This document shows, piece after piece, positions 8,503-20,142 of a DNA stretch of 64,000 bases; the first letter of the stretch is position 1; each line of letters opens with the position of its first letter. The stretch comes from Pythium myriotylum (Eukaryota; Oomycota; Peronosporomycetes; Pythiales; Pythiaceae). The stretch covers positions 1 to 64,000 of the forward strand of contig JALJCQ010000012.1 of assembly GCA_023091665.1 (NCBI GenBank). The letters run 5' to 3'. The position numbers and the translations under genes are program-made. The notes under the pieces were generated by a model, which was not told the DNA's origin, did no database searches, and saw only the letters and a program-made list of their open reading frames with translations.

Positions 8503-9411
8503 ATGGATCGTAGTCTGCCGCGCCCACTGATGAAGACCACCCTGGAGTATCTGGAGCGCTATAAGAAGCTGCACCGGAAGCTCAGCGCGAAGCAAGAGAG
8601 CCTCCGCAAGATGCAACAACAACGCGAACGCCAAGAAGTACCCAGATCCCTGCGAGTACAGGCCAAGCTTGTTGTCTCCAACGAACTCCAGACGGCCCTT
8701 CCAACTCGAGTGCTCACGCTGATGAATCAATTCGATGCTCTGAAGCTACAGTTTCAGCACCAAGCCTTCGATCTCATCCTCAGCGTACAGAAAGCCGAAC
8801 TCGAACAACTTGAGCTCCAAGTTCAGAAGCTCCGAGACGATTTCCAAGATCGAGCACTTGAGTACTGCAAGCTCGCATGCAAAGCCGACCCGAACGGCAA
8901 GTATGACACTATCAACTGGGATGCCATGGAAGAAGAAGATCGAGACGAGAACGCATATGTCGACATCTACCACCATGCCAAGGACGAGTTCGAAGCTCGC
9001 CTGACCCAGTTTGAGCTTGCGGAACGATACAGCCAAGCTGATGCGAGCATCCGACTCGTCGACAAGCAAGCCAAGCAAGCCGCGGCTGCCGACATGGAGG
9101 TGGAAACTCCAAACCAGGATCTCGTGAACGTGTTGATTGATCGCAAGCTACAATCGATCAAGAACGAACTACGACAGCTCCGTATCGACCGGAAGGTTCC
9201 AAAGCAACAGGAACGAAAAAACGCCAGAGCTGGCGCGAAGGGTGCGACCGTCAGCAAGAACAAGAAGCACCCTGCACCAAAGGCCGACGCCGCAAAGGGA
9301 ACTTCCGCCTCAAACAGCGGAAGAAACGGCAACACGCGAAGCGCAAGCAAAAGGAAAAGGAGCAACGCCGCCGACAAACCGCCGCGCGGCGCCAAAACCG
9401 CGCGATCATAA
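8503..9411 (+). CDS. Retroelement ORF1 (unit 3)
   Basis: Identical to the unit-2 protein, with the Asn variant of the MNQFD motif. The frameshift heptamer is at 9216-9222. Confidence 0.8.
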   Translation: MDRSLPRPLMKTTLEYLERYKKLHRKLSAKQESLRKMQQQRERQEVPRSLRVQAKLVVSNELQTALPTRVLTLMNQFDALKLQFQHQAFDLILSVQKAELEQLELQVQKLRDDFQDRALEYCKLACKADPNGKYDTINWDAMEEEDRDENAYVDIYHHAKDEFEARLTQFELAERYSQADASIRLVDKQAKQAAAADMEVETPNQDLVNVLIDRKLQSIKNELRQLRIDRKVPKQQERKNARAGAKGATVSKNKKHPAPKADAAKGTSASNSGRNGNTRSASKRKRSNAADKPPRGAKTARS

Positions 9412-11336
9412 GACGCGACCGCTCGGATCTCTTCAACGCCAGTTTGATCTTCGGCTGTCGTAGGGCTTGTGATGTGGACGCATTGCCTCGCAATCTCGCG
9501 TTCCACAATCTCACACCACGTGGCACCAAGATTCCACCAGGTCTGAAGAGACTCCTGGGTCTGAACCTCAAGTTCTGCCCGACACCTCCGCCGCAACGCT
9601 CTTCCCTCTCGCCAGTTACCATCTTCCCCAAACTCGTCCGGTCTCTTCGAATTGCAGTCCAGTTTGCTGACTCCAGCGACCGCGACTACAACTCGAAGAT
9701 CTACGTTCCAAACCTTGCTTTCCAGCCAAACCACCTGCCACGCCATCAAGAAGATTTACTGGAGTCGATCAAGTCACACGCGACCGAACTCATTGCACAG
9801 TATCCCTTCCGACACAAGTTCAACCTCGACAGCAACCAACGCAACTTGCTACGATTGCTACGAAATGATCCGAACTTGATGGTCGTGCAGGCAGACAAGA
9901 ACCTCGGCCCGACGCTCATGCTTCGATCACAGTACACTTCCATGTGTCTTGATCACCTGAGTGACGAGGAGACATACACGCCATTGTATCGTCTTCCCAA
10001 CGGACCAGAGACCCAGATCCAACGGATCGCAGCCAAAGTGAACCTGATCTACATGCTACTCAACTACCAGTACCGTGAAGATCCAGTCATCCAACGACAA
10101 GTTGCTGTCATCAAGTGTAATCCAAGTTCGTGCAAGTTAGGACGCTTCTATGGCCTGATAAAGCTCCACAAGGAGGATCTCGCCATTCGCCCTATCATTG
10201 CCAGCTGCGGAACACCGACAGCCGGTCTCTCGAAGTGGATCGATTTCCAGTTGCAAGACATGCTCCAGCGACAGCCATCGTACCTTCGAGACTCCGACAC
10301 GCTGCTGACTGAACTTCGACAGATTCAGCCCAGCCCCAAGCATCGTTTGTTCACATTTGACGCCGTCTCGCTCTACACCAACATCCCCACCAACATCGGC
10401 ATCGCAACAATCAAAGCCATGCTCCAAGAAGAGAAGCATCGCTTCGAGAATGTGATCGTCCAAGGTCTCGACTACATCATGAACGAGAACTTGTTCATGT
10501 TCGGAGACTGCGTGTGGAAGCAAATCAAGGGCACCGCCATGGGAACACCATGTGCCCCCACGTACGCATCACTCTACGTAGCGTATCACGAGCGAAGCAT
10601 CCTTCGAGAGTTCAGCAACTACATCGTGCTCTACAAGCGCTACATCGACGACGTGTTTTTGATTTGGCAAGACGGAAAAGATCCCCGTGCTTTCGAACTC
10701 TTCAAGATCCGCCTCAACACGATTCCAGGACTTCGCTGGACGTACATGGAACGCGGTCGTGAAGCACCGTTTCTTGACCTCAAAATCCGCCGATCCGACA
10801 CGAGATACGAGACTCGAACTCATGAGAAAGAGCTCAATCTCTATCTCTACATCGTGGCTCAAAGCGCACACCCTCCAGGCGTTCTGAAAGGCCTCATCAT
10901 CGGCATTGTCCAGAAGTATTACCGCCAGAACACCAGGAAGGAAGATTTCCTGTCTCAAGTCAGAGCCTTCTTCCAGCGCCTGGCAGCTCGCGGATACAAC
11001 TCTAACCAGCTTAGAGACCATTTCCGCGACGCCATCGAAAGAATCGCCAAGCTACAAGAAGAAGCACAACAGACGACGCGGCCAACCACGGAACTCGGCA
11101 AGCCCAAGCAAGTCTTCTTGTCTGTGCCTTATGACCCGAACGGCCCAACTCGGAAACAACTACGAGCTATCTATCAAGCCCACCGTATTGAAGACGAGTT
11201 CGCAGCCCACAACATCAAGATCACTGTGTGCTACCGCCGTCCACGGAACCTCCGAGACATACTCTGTCCATCAGAGTTCAGGGCCAACATCTACGACGAC
11301 CACTTCAAGAACAGCTCGGGAGATGCCATGCATTAA
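9222..11336 (+). CDS. Penelope-like reverse transcriptase ORF2 (unit 3)
   Basis: Protein identical to the unit-1 and unit-2 RT; intact YIDD and FDAVSLYTNIP motifs; ends before any GIY-YIG domain. Confidence 0.9.
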   Translation, partial: RQSWREGCDRQQEQEAPCTKGRRRKGNFRLKQRKKRQHAKRKQKEKEQRRRQTAARRQNRAIIRRDRSDLFNASLIFGCRRACDVDALPRNLAFHNLTPRGTKIPPGLKRLLGLNLKFCPTPPPQRSSLSPVTIFPKLVRSLRIAVQFADSSDRDYNSKIYVPNLAFQPNHLPRHQEDLLESIKSHATELIAQYPFRHKFNLDSNQRNLLRLLRNDPNLMVVQADKNLGPTLMLRSQYTSMCLDHLSDEETYTPLYRLPNGPETQIQRIAAKVNLIYMLLNYQYREDPVIQRQVAVIKCNPSSCKLGRFYGLIKLHKEDLAIRPIIASCGTPTAGLSKWIDFQLQDMLQRQPSYLRDSDTLLTELRQIQPSPKHRLFTFDAVSLYTNIPTNIGIATIKAMLQEEKHRFENVIVQGLDYIMNENLFMFGDCVWKQIKGTAMGTPCAPTYASLYVAYHERSILREFSNYIVLYKRYIDDVFLIWQDGKDPRAFELFKIRLNTIPGLRWTYMERGREAPFLDLKIRRSDTRYETRTHEKELNLYLYIVAQSAHPPGVLKGLIIGIVQKYYRQNTRKEDFLSQVRAFFQRLAARGYNSNQLRDHFRDAIERIAKLQEEAQQTTRPTTELGKPKQVFLSVPYDPNGPTRKQLRAIYQAHRIEDEFAAHNIKITVCYRRPRNLRDILCPSEFRANIYDDHFKNSSGDAMH

Positions 11337-12079
11337 AGCCTGGACCACCCCGGACACGGATGACCGTGCCCTTCCAGCGCGCGAGAACGTGTTTAGCCTT
11401 GCTGCTACCCACTCATTTGGAACCATGCCACAGAGTATGGGGTCGTGCAGTGAAGGCTCACGGAGCGGCTGGCTTGGGATGATCCCCCTCGAAAGGGTAA
11501 CAGCGAACGCTTGGCATATTGCGAGCAAATTCAAGAATGGCCGCCCGGATCGTGCACTATCTGTCTACAACCCATCCCCGACCCTCAACCCCAAACCCTA
11601 CCCTAAACCCTAAACCCAGACGAAAATTTCGGCCAACCCAGTCGAAAAGTTTGTCGAAGGTTCGAGAACGTTCGACCGAACATTCGAGAATATTCCCGAG
11701 AATGTTCGAGAATGTTCAACCCAGGACGTCGAATATTCTCACGTGTCTCAAGACCCCAGCAGCACAGACACGCAGACCCAGAACACTCAAGTTCCTGTCC
11801 AGCCCTAGAACCCAGAAGCGTAGGACTCTAGCGTAGGACTTTAGCGTAGGCACCCGGGGGCGAGGTCGGCGGTCTTCCTCAGTTTTCAATTTTCCACTCA
11901 GCACGAAGACGCCCACCGACGAAGACATCAAGTCGAAAGAGCCCCTGCATCTGTAATAGAGCAACTCTTTGGGTCGTAGTTTCCCTGACCAAGTCTTTGC
12001 AAGTCACTTCAAGCCTCTCTAAACCCTAGACCAAGCCCCGCGTGACGAAGCAATTAAGGAAAGACTCTCCATCATCGCC

Positions 12080-12988
12080 ATGGATCGTAGTCTGCCGCGC
12101 CCACTGATGAAGACCACCCTGGAGTATCTGGAGCGCTATAAGAAGCTGCACCGGAAGCTCAGCGCGAAGCAAGAGAGCCTCCGCAAGATGCAACAACAAC
12201 GCGAACGCCAAGAAGTACCCAGATCCCTGCGAGTACAGGCCAAGCTTGTTGTCTCCAACGAACTCCAGACGGCCCTTCCAACTCGAGTGCTCACGCTGAT
12301 GAATCAATTCGATGCTCTGAAGCTACAGTTTCAGCACCAAGCCTTCGATCTCATCCTCAGCGTACAGAAAGCCGAACTCGAACAACTTGAGCTCCAAGTT
12401 CAGAAGCTCCGAGACGATTTCCAAGATCGAGCACTTGAGTACTGCAAGCTCGCATGCAAAGCCGACCCGAACGGCAAGTATGACACTATCAACTGGGATG
12501 CCATGGAAGAAGAAGATCGAGACGAGAACGCATATGTCGACATCTACCACCATGCCAAGGACGAGTTCGAAGCTCGCCTGACCCAGTTTGAGCTTGCGGA
12601 ACGATACAGCCAAGCTGATGCGAGCATCCGACTCGTCGACAAGCAAGCCAAGCAAGCCGCGGCTGCCGACATGGAGGTGGAAACTCCAAACCAGGATCTC
12701 GTGAACGTGTTGATTGATCGCAAGCTACAATCGATCAAGAACGAACTACGACAGCTCCGTATCGACCGGAAGGTTCCAAAGCAACAGGAACGAAAAAACG
12801 CCAGAGCTGGCGCGAAGGGTGCGACCGTCAGCAAGAACAAGAAGCACCCTGCACCAAAGGCCGACGCCGCAAAGGGAACTTCCGCCTCAAACAGCGGAAG
12901 AAACGGCAACACGCGAAGCGCAAGCAAAAGGAAAAGGAGCAACGCCGCCGACAAACCGCCGCGCGGCGCCAAAACCGCGCGATCATAA
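12080..12988 (+). CDS. Retroelement ORF1 (unit 4)
   Basis: Identical to units 2 and 3 (Asn variant). The frameshift heptamer is at 12793-12799. Confidence 0.8.
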   Translation: MDRSLPRPLMKTTLEYLERYKKLHRKLSAKQESLRKMQQQRERQEVPRSLRVQAKLVVSNELQTALPTRVLTLMNQFDALKLQFQHQAFDLILSVQKAELEQLELQVQKLRDDFQDRALEYCKLACKADPNGKYDTINWDAMEEEDRDENAYVDIYHHAKDEFEARLTQFELAERYSQADASIRLVDKQAKQAAAADMEVETPNQDLVNVLIDRKLQSIKNELRQLRIDRKVPKQQERKNARAGAKGATVSKNKKHPAPKADAAKGTSASNSGRNGNTRSASKRKRSNAADKPPRGAKTARS

Positions 12989-14913
12989 GACGCGACCGCT
13001 CGGATCTCTTCAACGCCAGTTTGATCTTCGGCTGTCGTAGGGCTTGTGATGTGGACGCATTGCCTCGCAATCTCGCGTTCCACAATCTCACACCACGTGG
13101 CACCAAGATTCCACCAGGTCTGAAGAGACTCCTGGGTCTGAACCTCAAGTTCTGCCCGACACCTCCGCCGCAACGCTCTTCCCTCTCGCCAGTTACCATC
13201 TTCCCCAAACTCGTCCGGTCTCTTCGAATTGCAGTCCAGTTTGCTGACTCCAGCGACCGCGACTACAACTCGAAGATCTACGTTCCAAACCTTGCTTTCC
13301 AGCCAAACCACCTGCCACGCCATCAAGAAGATTTACTGGAGTCGATCAAGTCACACGCGACCGAACTCATTGCACAGTATCCCTTCCGACACAAGTTCAA
13401 CCTCGACAGCAACCAACGCAACTTGCTACGATTGCTACGAAATGATCCGAACTTGATGGTCGTGCAGGCAGACAAGAACCTCGGCCCGACGCTCATGCTT
13501 CGATCACAGTACACTTCCATGTGTCTTGATCACCTGAGTGACGAGGAGACATACACGCCATTGTATCGTCTTCCCAACGGACCAGAGACCCAGATCCAAC
13601 GGATCGCAGCCAAAGTGAACCTGATCTACATGCTACTCAACTACCAGTACCGTGAAGATCCAGTCATCCAACGACAAGTTGCTGTCATCAAGTGTAATCC
13701 AAGTTCGTGCAAGTTAGGACGCTTCTATGGCCTGATAAAGCTCCACAAGGAGGATCTCGCCATTCGCCCTATCATTGCCAGCTGCGGAACACCGACAGCC
13801 GGTCTCTCGAAGTGGATCGATTTCCAGTTGCAAGACATGCTCCAGCGACAGCCATCGTACCTTCGAGACTCCGACACGCTGCTGACTGAACTTCGACAGA
13901 TTCAGCCCAGCCCCAAGCATCGTTTGTTCACATTTGACGCCGTCTCGCTCTACACCAACATCCCCACCAACATCGGCATCGCAACAATCAAAGCCATGCT
14001 CCAAGAAGAGAAGCATCGCTTCGAGAATGTGATCGTCCAAGGTCTCGACTACATCATGAACGAGAACTTGTTCATGTTCGGAGACTGCGTGTGGAAGCAA
14101 ATCAAGGGCACCGCCATGGGAACACCATGTGCCCCCACGTACGCATCACTCTACGTAGCGTATCACGAGCGAAGCATCCTTCGAGAGTTCAGCAACTACA
14201 TCGTGCTCTACAAGCGCTACATCGACGACGTGTTTTTGATTTGGCAAGACGGAAAAGATCCCCGTGCTTTCGAACTCTTCAAGATCCGCCTCAACACGAT
14301 TCCAGGACTTCGCTGGACGTACATGGAACGCGGTCGTGAAGCACCGTTTCTTGACCTCAAAATCCGCCGATCCGACACGAGATACGAGACTCGAACTCAT
14401 GAGAAAGAGCTCAATCTCTATCTCTACATCGTGGCTCAAAGCGCACACCCTCCAGGCGTTCTGAAAGGCCTCATCATCGGCATTGTCCAGAAGTATTACC
14501 GCCAGAACACCAGGAAGGAAGATTTCCTGTCTCAAGTCAGAGCCTTCTTCCAGCGCCTGGCAGCTCGCGGATACAACTCTAACCAGCTTAGAGACCATTT
14601 CCGCGACGCCATCGAAAGAATCGCCAAGCTACAAGAAGAAGCACAACAGACGACGCGGCCAACCACGGAACTCGGCAAGCCCAAGCAAGTCTTCTTGTCT
14701 GTGCCTTATGACCCGAACGGCCCAACTCGGAAACAACTACGAGCTATCTATCAAGCCCACCGTATTGAAGACGAGTTCGCAGCCCACAACATCAAGATCA
14801 CTGTGTGCTACCGCCGTCCACGGAACCTCCGAGACATACTCTGTCCATCAGAGTTCAGGGCCAACATCTACGACGACCACTTCAAGAACAGCTCGGGAGA
14901 TGCCATGCATTAA
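12799..14913 (+). CDS. Penelope-like reverse transcriptase ORF2 (unit 4)
   Basis: Protein identical to the preceding copies; intact catalytic residues and the same C-terminal end. Confidence 0.9.
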   Translation, partial: RQSWREGCDRQQEQEAPCTKGRRRKGNFRLKQRKKRQHAKRKQKEKEQRRRQTAARRQNRAIIRRDRSDLFNASLIFGCRRACDVDALPRNLAFHNLTPRGTKIPPGLKRLLGLNLKFCPTPPPQRSSLSPVTIFPKLVRSLRIAVQFADSSDRDYNSKIYVPNLAFQPNHLPRHQEDLLESIKSHATELIAQYPFRHKFNLDSNQRNLLRLLRNDPNLMVVQADKNLGPTLMLRSQYTSMCLDHLSDEETYTPLYRLPNGPETQIQRIAAKVNLIYMLLNYQYREDPVIQRQVAVIKCNPSSCKLGRFYGLIKLHKEDLAIRPIIASCGTPTAGLSKWIDFQLQDMLQRQPSYLRDSDTLLTELRQIQPSPKHRLFTFDAVSLYTNIPTNIGIATIKAMLQEEKHRFENVIVQGLDYIMNENLFMFGDCVWKQIKGTAMGTPCAPTYASLYVAYHERSILREFSNYIVLYKRYIDDVFLIWQDGKDPRAFELFKIRLNTIPGLRWTYMERGREAPFLDLKIRRSDTRYETRTHEKELNLYLYIVAQSAHPPGVLKGLIIGIVQKYYRQNTRKEDFLSQVRAFFQRLAARGYNSNQLRDHFRDAIERIAKLQEEAQQTTRPTTELGKPKQVFLSVPYDPNGPTRKQLRAIYQAHRIEDEFAAHNIKITVCYRRPRNLRDILCPSEFRANIYDDHFKNSSGDAMH

Positions 14914-15656
14914 AGCCTGGACCACCCCGGACACGGATGACCGTGCCCTTCCAGCGCGCGAGAACGTGTTTAGCCTTGCTGCTACCCACTCATTTGGAAC
15001 CATGCCACAGAGTATGGGGTCGTGCAGTGAAGGCTCACGGAGCGGCTGGCTTGGGATGATCCCCCTCGAAAGGGTAACAGCGAACGCTTGGCATATTGCG
15101 AGCAAATTCAAGAATGGCCGCCCGGATCGTGCACTATCTGTCTACAACCCATCCCCGACCCTCAACCCCAAACCCTACCCTAAACCCTAAACCCAGACGA
15201 AAATTTCGGCCAACCCAGTCGAAAAGTTTGTCGAAGGTTCGAGAACGTTCGACCGAACATTCGAGAATATTCCCGAGAATGTTCGAGAATGTTCAACCCA
15301 GGACGTCGAATATTCTCACGTGTCTCAAGACCCCAGCAGCACAGACACGCAGACCCAGAACACTCAAGTTCCTGTCCAGCCCTAGAACCCAGAAGCGTAG
15401 GACTCTAGCGTAGGACTTTAGCGTAGGCACCCGGGGGCGAGGTCGGCGGTCTTCCTCAGTTTTCAATTTTCCACTCAGCACGAAGACGCCCACCGACGAA
15501 GACATCAAGTCGAAAGAGCCCCTGCATCTGTAATAGAGCAACTCTTTGGGTCGTAGTTTCCCTGACCAAGTCTTTGCAAGTCACTTCAAGCCTCTCTAAA
15601 CCCTAGACCAAGCCCCGCGTGACGAAGCAATTAAGGAAAGACTCTCCATCATCGCC

Positions 15657-16565
15657 ATGGATCGTAGTCTGCCGCGCCCACTGATGAAGACCACCCTGGA
15701 GTATCTGGAGCGCTATAAGAAGCTGCACCGGAAGCTCAGCGCGAAGCAAGAGAGCCTCCGCAAGATGCAACAACAACGCGAACGCCAAGAAGTACCCAGA
15801 TCCCTGCGAGTACAGGCCAAGCTTGTTGTCTCCAACGAACTCCAGACGGCCCTTCCAACTCGAGTGCTCACGCTGATGAATCAATTCGATGCTCTGAAGC
15901 TACAGTTTCAGCACCAAGCCTTCGATCTCATCCTCAGCGTACAGAAAGCCGAACTCGAACAACTTGAGCTCCAAGTTCAGAAGCTCCGAGACGATTTCCA
16001 AGATCGAGCACTTGAGTACTGCAAGCTCGCATGCAAAGCCGACCCGAACGGCAAGTATGACACTATCAACTGGGATGCCATGGAAGAAGAAGATCGAGAC
16101 GAGAACGCATATGTCGACATCTACCACCATGCCAAGGACGAGTTCGAAGCTCGCCTGACCCAGTTTGAGCTTGCGGAACGATACAGCCAAGCTGATGCGA
16201 GCATCCGACTCGTCGACAAGCAAGCCAAGCAAGCCGCGGCTGCCGACATGGAGGTGGAAACTCCAAACCAGGATCTCGTGAACGTGTTGATTGATCGCAA
16301 GCTACAATCGATCAAGAACGAACTACGACAGCTCCGTATCGACCGGAAGGTTCCAAAGCAACAGGAACGAAAAAACGCCAGAGCTGGCGCGAAGGGTGCG
16401 ACCGTCAGCAAGAACAAGAAGCACCCTGCACCAAAGGCCGACGCCGCAAAGGGAACTTCCGCCTCAAACAGCGGAAGAAACGGCAACACGCGAAGCGCAA
16501 GCAAAAGGAAAAGGAGCAACGCCGCCGACAAACCGCCGCGCGGCGCCAAAACCGCGCGATCATAA
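15657..16565 (+). CDS. Retroelement ORF1 (unit 5)
   Basis: Identical to units 2-4 (Asn variant). The frameshift heptamer is at 16370-16376. Confidence 0.8.
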   Translation: MDRSLPRPLMKTTLEYLERYKKLHRKLSAKQESLRKMQQQRERQEVPRSLRVQAKLVVSNELQTALPTRVLTLMNQFDALKLQFQHQAFDLILSVQKAELEQLELQVQKLRDDFQDRALEYCKLACKADPNGKYDTINWDAMEEEDRDENAYVDIYHHAKDEFEARLTQFELAERYSQADASIRLVDKQAKQAAAADMEVETPNQDLVNVLIDRKLQSIKNELRQLRIDRKVPKQQERKNARAGAKGATVSKNKKHPAPKADAAKGTSASNSGRNGNTRSASKRKRSNAADKPPRGAKTARS

Positions 16566-18490
16566 GACGCGACCGCTCGGATCTCTTCAACGCCAGTTTG
16601 ATCTTCGGCTGTCGTAGGGCTTGTGATGTGGACGCATTGCCTCGCAATCTCGCGTTCCACAATCTCACACCACGTGGCACCAAGATTCCACCAGGTCTGA
16701 AGAGACTCCTGGGTCTGAACCTCAAGTTCTGCCCGACACCTCCGCCGCAACGCTCTTCCCTCTCGCCAGTTACCATCTTCCCCAAACTCGTCCGGTCTCT
16801 TCGAATTGCAGTCCAGTTTGCTGACTCCAGCGACCGCGACTACAACTCGAAGATCTACGTTCCAAACCTTGCTTTCCAGCCAAACCACCTGCCACGCCAT
16901 CAAGAAGATTTACTGGAGTCGATCAAGTCACACGCGACCGAACTCATTGCACAGTATCCCTTCCGACACAAGTTCAACCTCGACAGCAACCAACGCAACT
17001 TGCTACGATTGCTACGAAATGATCCGAACTTGATGGTCGTGCAGGCAGACAAGAACCTCGGCCCGACGCTCATGCTTCGATCACAGTACACTTCCATGTG
17101 TCTTGATCACCTGAGTGACGAGGAGACATACACGCCATTGTATCGTCTTCCCAACGGACCAGAGACCCAGATCCAACGGATCGCAGCCAAAGTGAACCTG
17201 ATCTACATGCTACTCAACTACCAGTACCGTGAAGATCCAGTCATCCAACGACAAGTTGCTGTCATCAAGTGTAATCCAAGTTCGTGCAAGTTAGGACGCT
17301 TCTATGGCCTGATAAAGCTCCACAAGGAGGATCTCGCCATTCGCCCTATCATTGCCAGCTGCGGAACACCGACAGCCGGTCTCTCGAAGTGGATCGATTT
17401 CCAGTTGCAAGACATGCTCCAGCGACAGCCATCGTACCTTCGAGACTCCGACACGCTGCTGACTGAACTTCGACAGATTCAGCCCAGCCCCAAGCATCGT
17501 TTGTTCACATTTGACGCCGTCTCGCTCTACACCAACATCCCCACCAACATCGGCATCGCAACAATCAAAGCCATGCTCCAAGAAGAGAAGCATCGCTTCG
17601 AGAATGTGATCGTCCAAGGTCTCGACTACATCATGAACGAGAACTTGTTCATGTTCGGAGACTGCGTGTGGAAGCAAATCAAGGGCACCGCCATGGGAAC
17701 ACCATGTGCCCCCACGTACGCATCACTCTACGTAGCGTATCACGAGCGAAGCATCCTTCGAGAGTTCAGCAACTACATCGTGCTCTACAAGCGCTACATC
17801 GACGACGTGTTTTTGATTTGGCAAGACGGAAAAGATCCCCGTGCTTTCGAACTCTTCAAGATCCGCCTCAACACGATTCCAGGACTTCGCTGGACGTACA
17901 TGGAACGCGGTCGTGAAGCACCGTTTCTTGACCTCAAAATCCGCCGATCCGACACGAGATACGAGACTCGAACTCATGAGAAAGAGCTCAATCTCTATCT
18001 CTACATCGTGGCTCAAAGCGCACACCCTCCAGGCGTTCTGAAAGGCCTCATCATCGGCATTGTCCAGAAGTATTACCGCCAGAACACCAGGAAGGAAGAT
18101 TTCCTGTCTCAAGTCAGAGCCTTCTTCCAGCGCCTGGCAGCTCGCGGATACAACTCTAACCAGCTTAGAGACCATTTCCGCGACGCCATCGAAAGAATCG
18201 CCAAGCTACAAGAAGAAGCACAACAGACGACGCGGCCAACCACGGAACTCGGCAAGCCCAAGCAAGTCTTCTTGTCTGTGCCTTATGACCCGAACGGCCC
18301 AACTCGGAAACAACTACGAGCTATCTATCAAGCCCACCGTATTGAAGACGAGTTCGCAGCCCACAACATCAAGATCACTGTGTGCTACCGCCGTCCACGG
18401 AACCTCCGAGACATACTCTGTCCATCAGAGTTCAGGGCCAACATCTACGACGACCACTTCAAGAACAGCTCGGGAGATGCCATGCATTAA
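16376..18490 (+). CDS. Penelope-like reverse transcriptase ORF2 (unit 5)
   Basis: Last complete RT copy of the array, protein identical to units 1-4. Its 3' telomeric block is at 18736-18771. Confidence 0.9.
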   Translation, partial: RQSWREGCDRQQEQEAPCTKGRRRKGNFRLKQRKKRQHAKRKQKEKEQRRRQTAARRQNRAIIRRDRSDLFNASLIFGCRRACDVDALPRNLAFHNLTPRGTKIPPGLKRLLGLNLKFCPTPPPQRSSLSPVTIFPKLVRSLRIAVQFADSSDRDYNSKIYVPNLAFQPNHLPRHQEDLLESIKSHATELIAQYPFRHKFNLDSNQRNLLRLLRNDPNLMVVQADKNLGPTLMLRSQYTSMCLDHLSDEETYTPLYRLPNGPETQIQRIAAKVNLIYMLLNYQYREDPVIQRQVAVIKCNPSSCKLGRFYGLIKLHKEDLAIRPIIASCGTPTAGLSKWIDFQLQDMLQRQPSYLRDSDTLLTELRQIQPSPKHRLFTFDAVSLYTNIPTNIGIATIKAMLQEEKHRFENVIVQGLDYIMNENLFMFGDCVWKQIKGTAMGTPCAPTYASLYVAYHERSILREFSNYIVLYKRYIDDVFLIWQDGKDPRAFELFKIRLNTIPGLRWTYMERGREAPFLDLKIRRSDTRYETRTHEKELNLYLYIVAQSAHPPGVLKGLIIGIVQKYYRQNTRKEDFLSQVRAFFQRLAARGYNSNQLRDHFRDAIERIAKLQEEAQQTTRPTTELGKPKQVFLSVPYDPNGPTRKQLRAIYQAHRIEDEFAAHNIKITVCYRRPRNLRDILCPSEFRANIYDDHFKNSSGDAMH

Positions 18491-19233
18491 AGCCTGGACC
18501 ACCCCGGACACGGATGACCGTGCCCTTCCAGCGCGCGAGAACGTGTTTAGCCTTGCTGCTACCCACTCATTTGGAACCATGCCACAGAGTATGGGGTCGT
18601 GCAGTGAAGGCTCACGGAGCGGCTGGCTTGGGATGATCCCCCTCGAAAGGGTAACAGCGAACGCTTGGCATATTGCGAGCAAATTCAAGAATGGCCGCCC
18701 GGATCGTGCACTATCTGTCTACAACCCATCCCCGACCCTCAACCCCAAACCCTACCCTAAACCCTAAACCCAGACGAAAATTTCGGCCAACCCAGTCGAA
18801 AAGTTTGTCGAAGGTTCGAGAACGTTCGACCGAACATTCGAGAATATTCCCGAGAATGTTCGAGAATGTTCAACCCAGGACGTCGAATATTCTCACGTGT
18901 CTCAAGACCCCAGCAGCACAGACACGCAGACCCAGAACACTCAAGTTCCTGTCCAGCCCTAGAACCCAGAAGCGTAGGACTCTAGCGTAGGACTTTAGCG
19001 TAGGCACCCGGGGGCGAGGTCGGCGGTCTTCCTCAGTTTTCAATTTTCCACTCAGCACGAAGACGCCCACCGACGAAGACATCAAGTCGAAAGAGCCCCT
19101 GCATCTGTAATAGAGCAACTCTTTGGGTCGTAGTTTCCCTGACCAAGTCTTTGCAAGTCACTTCAAGCCTCTCTAAACCCTAGACCAAGCCCCGCGTGAC
19201 GAAGCAATTAAGGAAAGACTCTCCATCATCGCC

Positions 19234-20142
19234 ATGGATCGTAGTCTGCCGCGCCCACTGATGAAGACCACCCTGGAGTATCTGGAGCGCTATAAGAAGC
19301 TGCACCGGAAGCTCAGCGCGAAGCAAGAGAGCCTCCGCAAGATGCAACAACAACGCGAACGCCAAGAAGTACCCAGATCCCTGCGAGTACAGGCCAAGCT
19401 TGTTGTCTCCAACGAACTCCAGACGGCCCTTCCAACTCGAGTGCTCACGCTGATGGATCAATTCGATGCTCTGAAGCTACAGTTTCAGCACCAAGCCTTC
19501 GATCTCATCCTCAGCGTACAGAAAGCCGAACTCGAACAACTTGAGCTCCAAGTTCAGAAGCTCCGAGACGATTTCCAAGATCGAGCACTTGAGTACTGCA
19601 AGCTCGCATGCAAAGCCGACCCGAACGGCAAGTATGACACTATCAACTGGGATGCCATGGAAGAAGAAGATCGAGACGAGAACGCATATGTCGACATCTA
19701 CCACCATGCCAAGGACGAGTTCGAAGCTCGCCTGACCCAGTTTGAGCTTGCGGAACGATACAGCCAAGCTGATGCGAGCATCCGACTCGTCGACAAGCAA
19801 GCCAAGCAAGCCGCGGCTGCCGACATGGAGGTGGAAACTCCAAACCAGGATCTCGTGAACGTGTTGATTGATCGCAAGCTACAATCGATCAAGAACGAAC
19901 TACGACAGCTCCGTATCGACCGGAAGGTTCCAAAGCAACAGGAACGAAAAAACGCCAGAGCTGGCGCGAAGGGTGCGACCGTCAGCAAGAACAAGAAGCA
20001 CCCTGCACCAAAGGCCGACGCCGCAAAGGGAACTTCCGCCTCAAACAGCGGAAGAAACGGCAACACGCGAAGCGCAAGCAAAAGGAAAAGGAGCAACGCC
20101 GCCGACAAACCGCCGCGCGGCGCCAAAACCGCGCGATCATAA
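19234..20142 (+). CDS. Retroelement ORF1 (unit 6, proximal)
   Basis: 302 residues. It carries the Asp variant (MDQFD) like unit 1, unlike the four Asn copies between them. The frameshift heptamer is retained at 19947-19953 although the downstream RT is truncated. Confidence 0.8.
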   Translation: MDRSLPRPLMKTTLEYLERYKKLHRKLSAKQESLRKMQQQRERQEVPRSLRVQAKLVVSNELQTALPTRVLTLMDQFDALKLQFQHQAFDLILSVQKAELEQLELQVQKLRDDFQDRALEYCKLACKADPNGKYDTINWDAMEEEDRDENAYVDIYHHAKDEFEARLTQFELAERYSQADASIRLVDKQAKQAAAADMEVETPNQDLVNVLIDRKLQSIKNELRQLRIDRKVPKQQERKNARAGAKGATVSKNKKHPAPKADAAKGTSASNSGRNGNTRSASKRKRSNAADKPPRGAKTARS

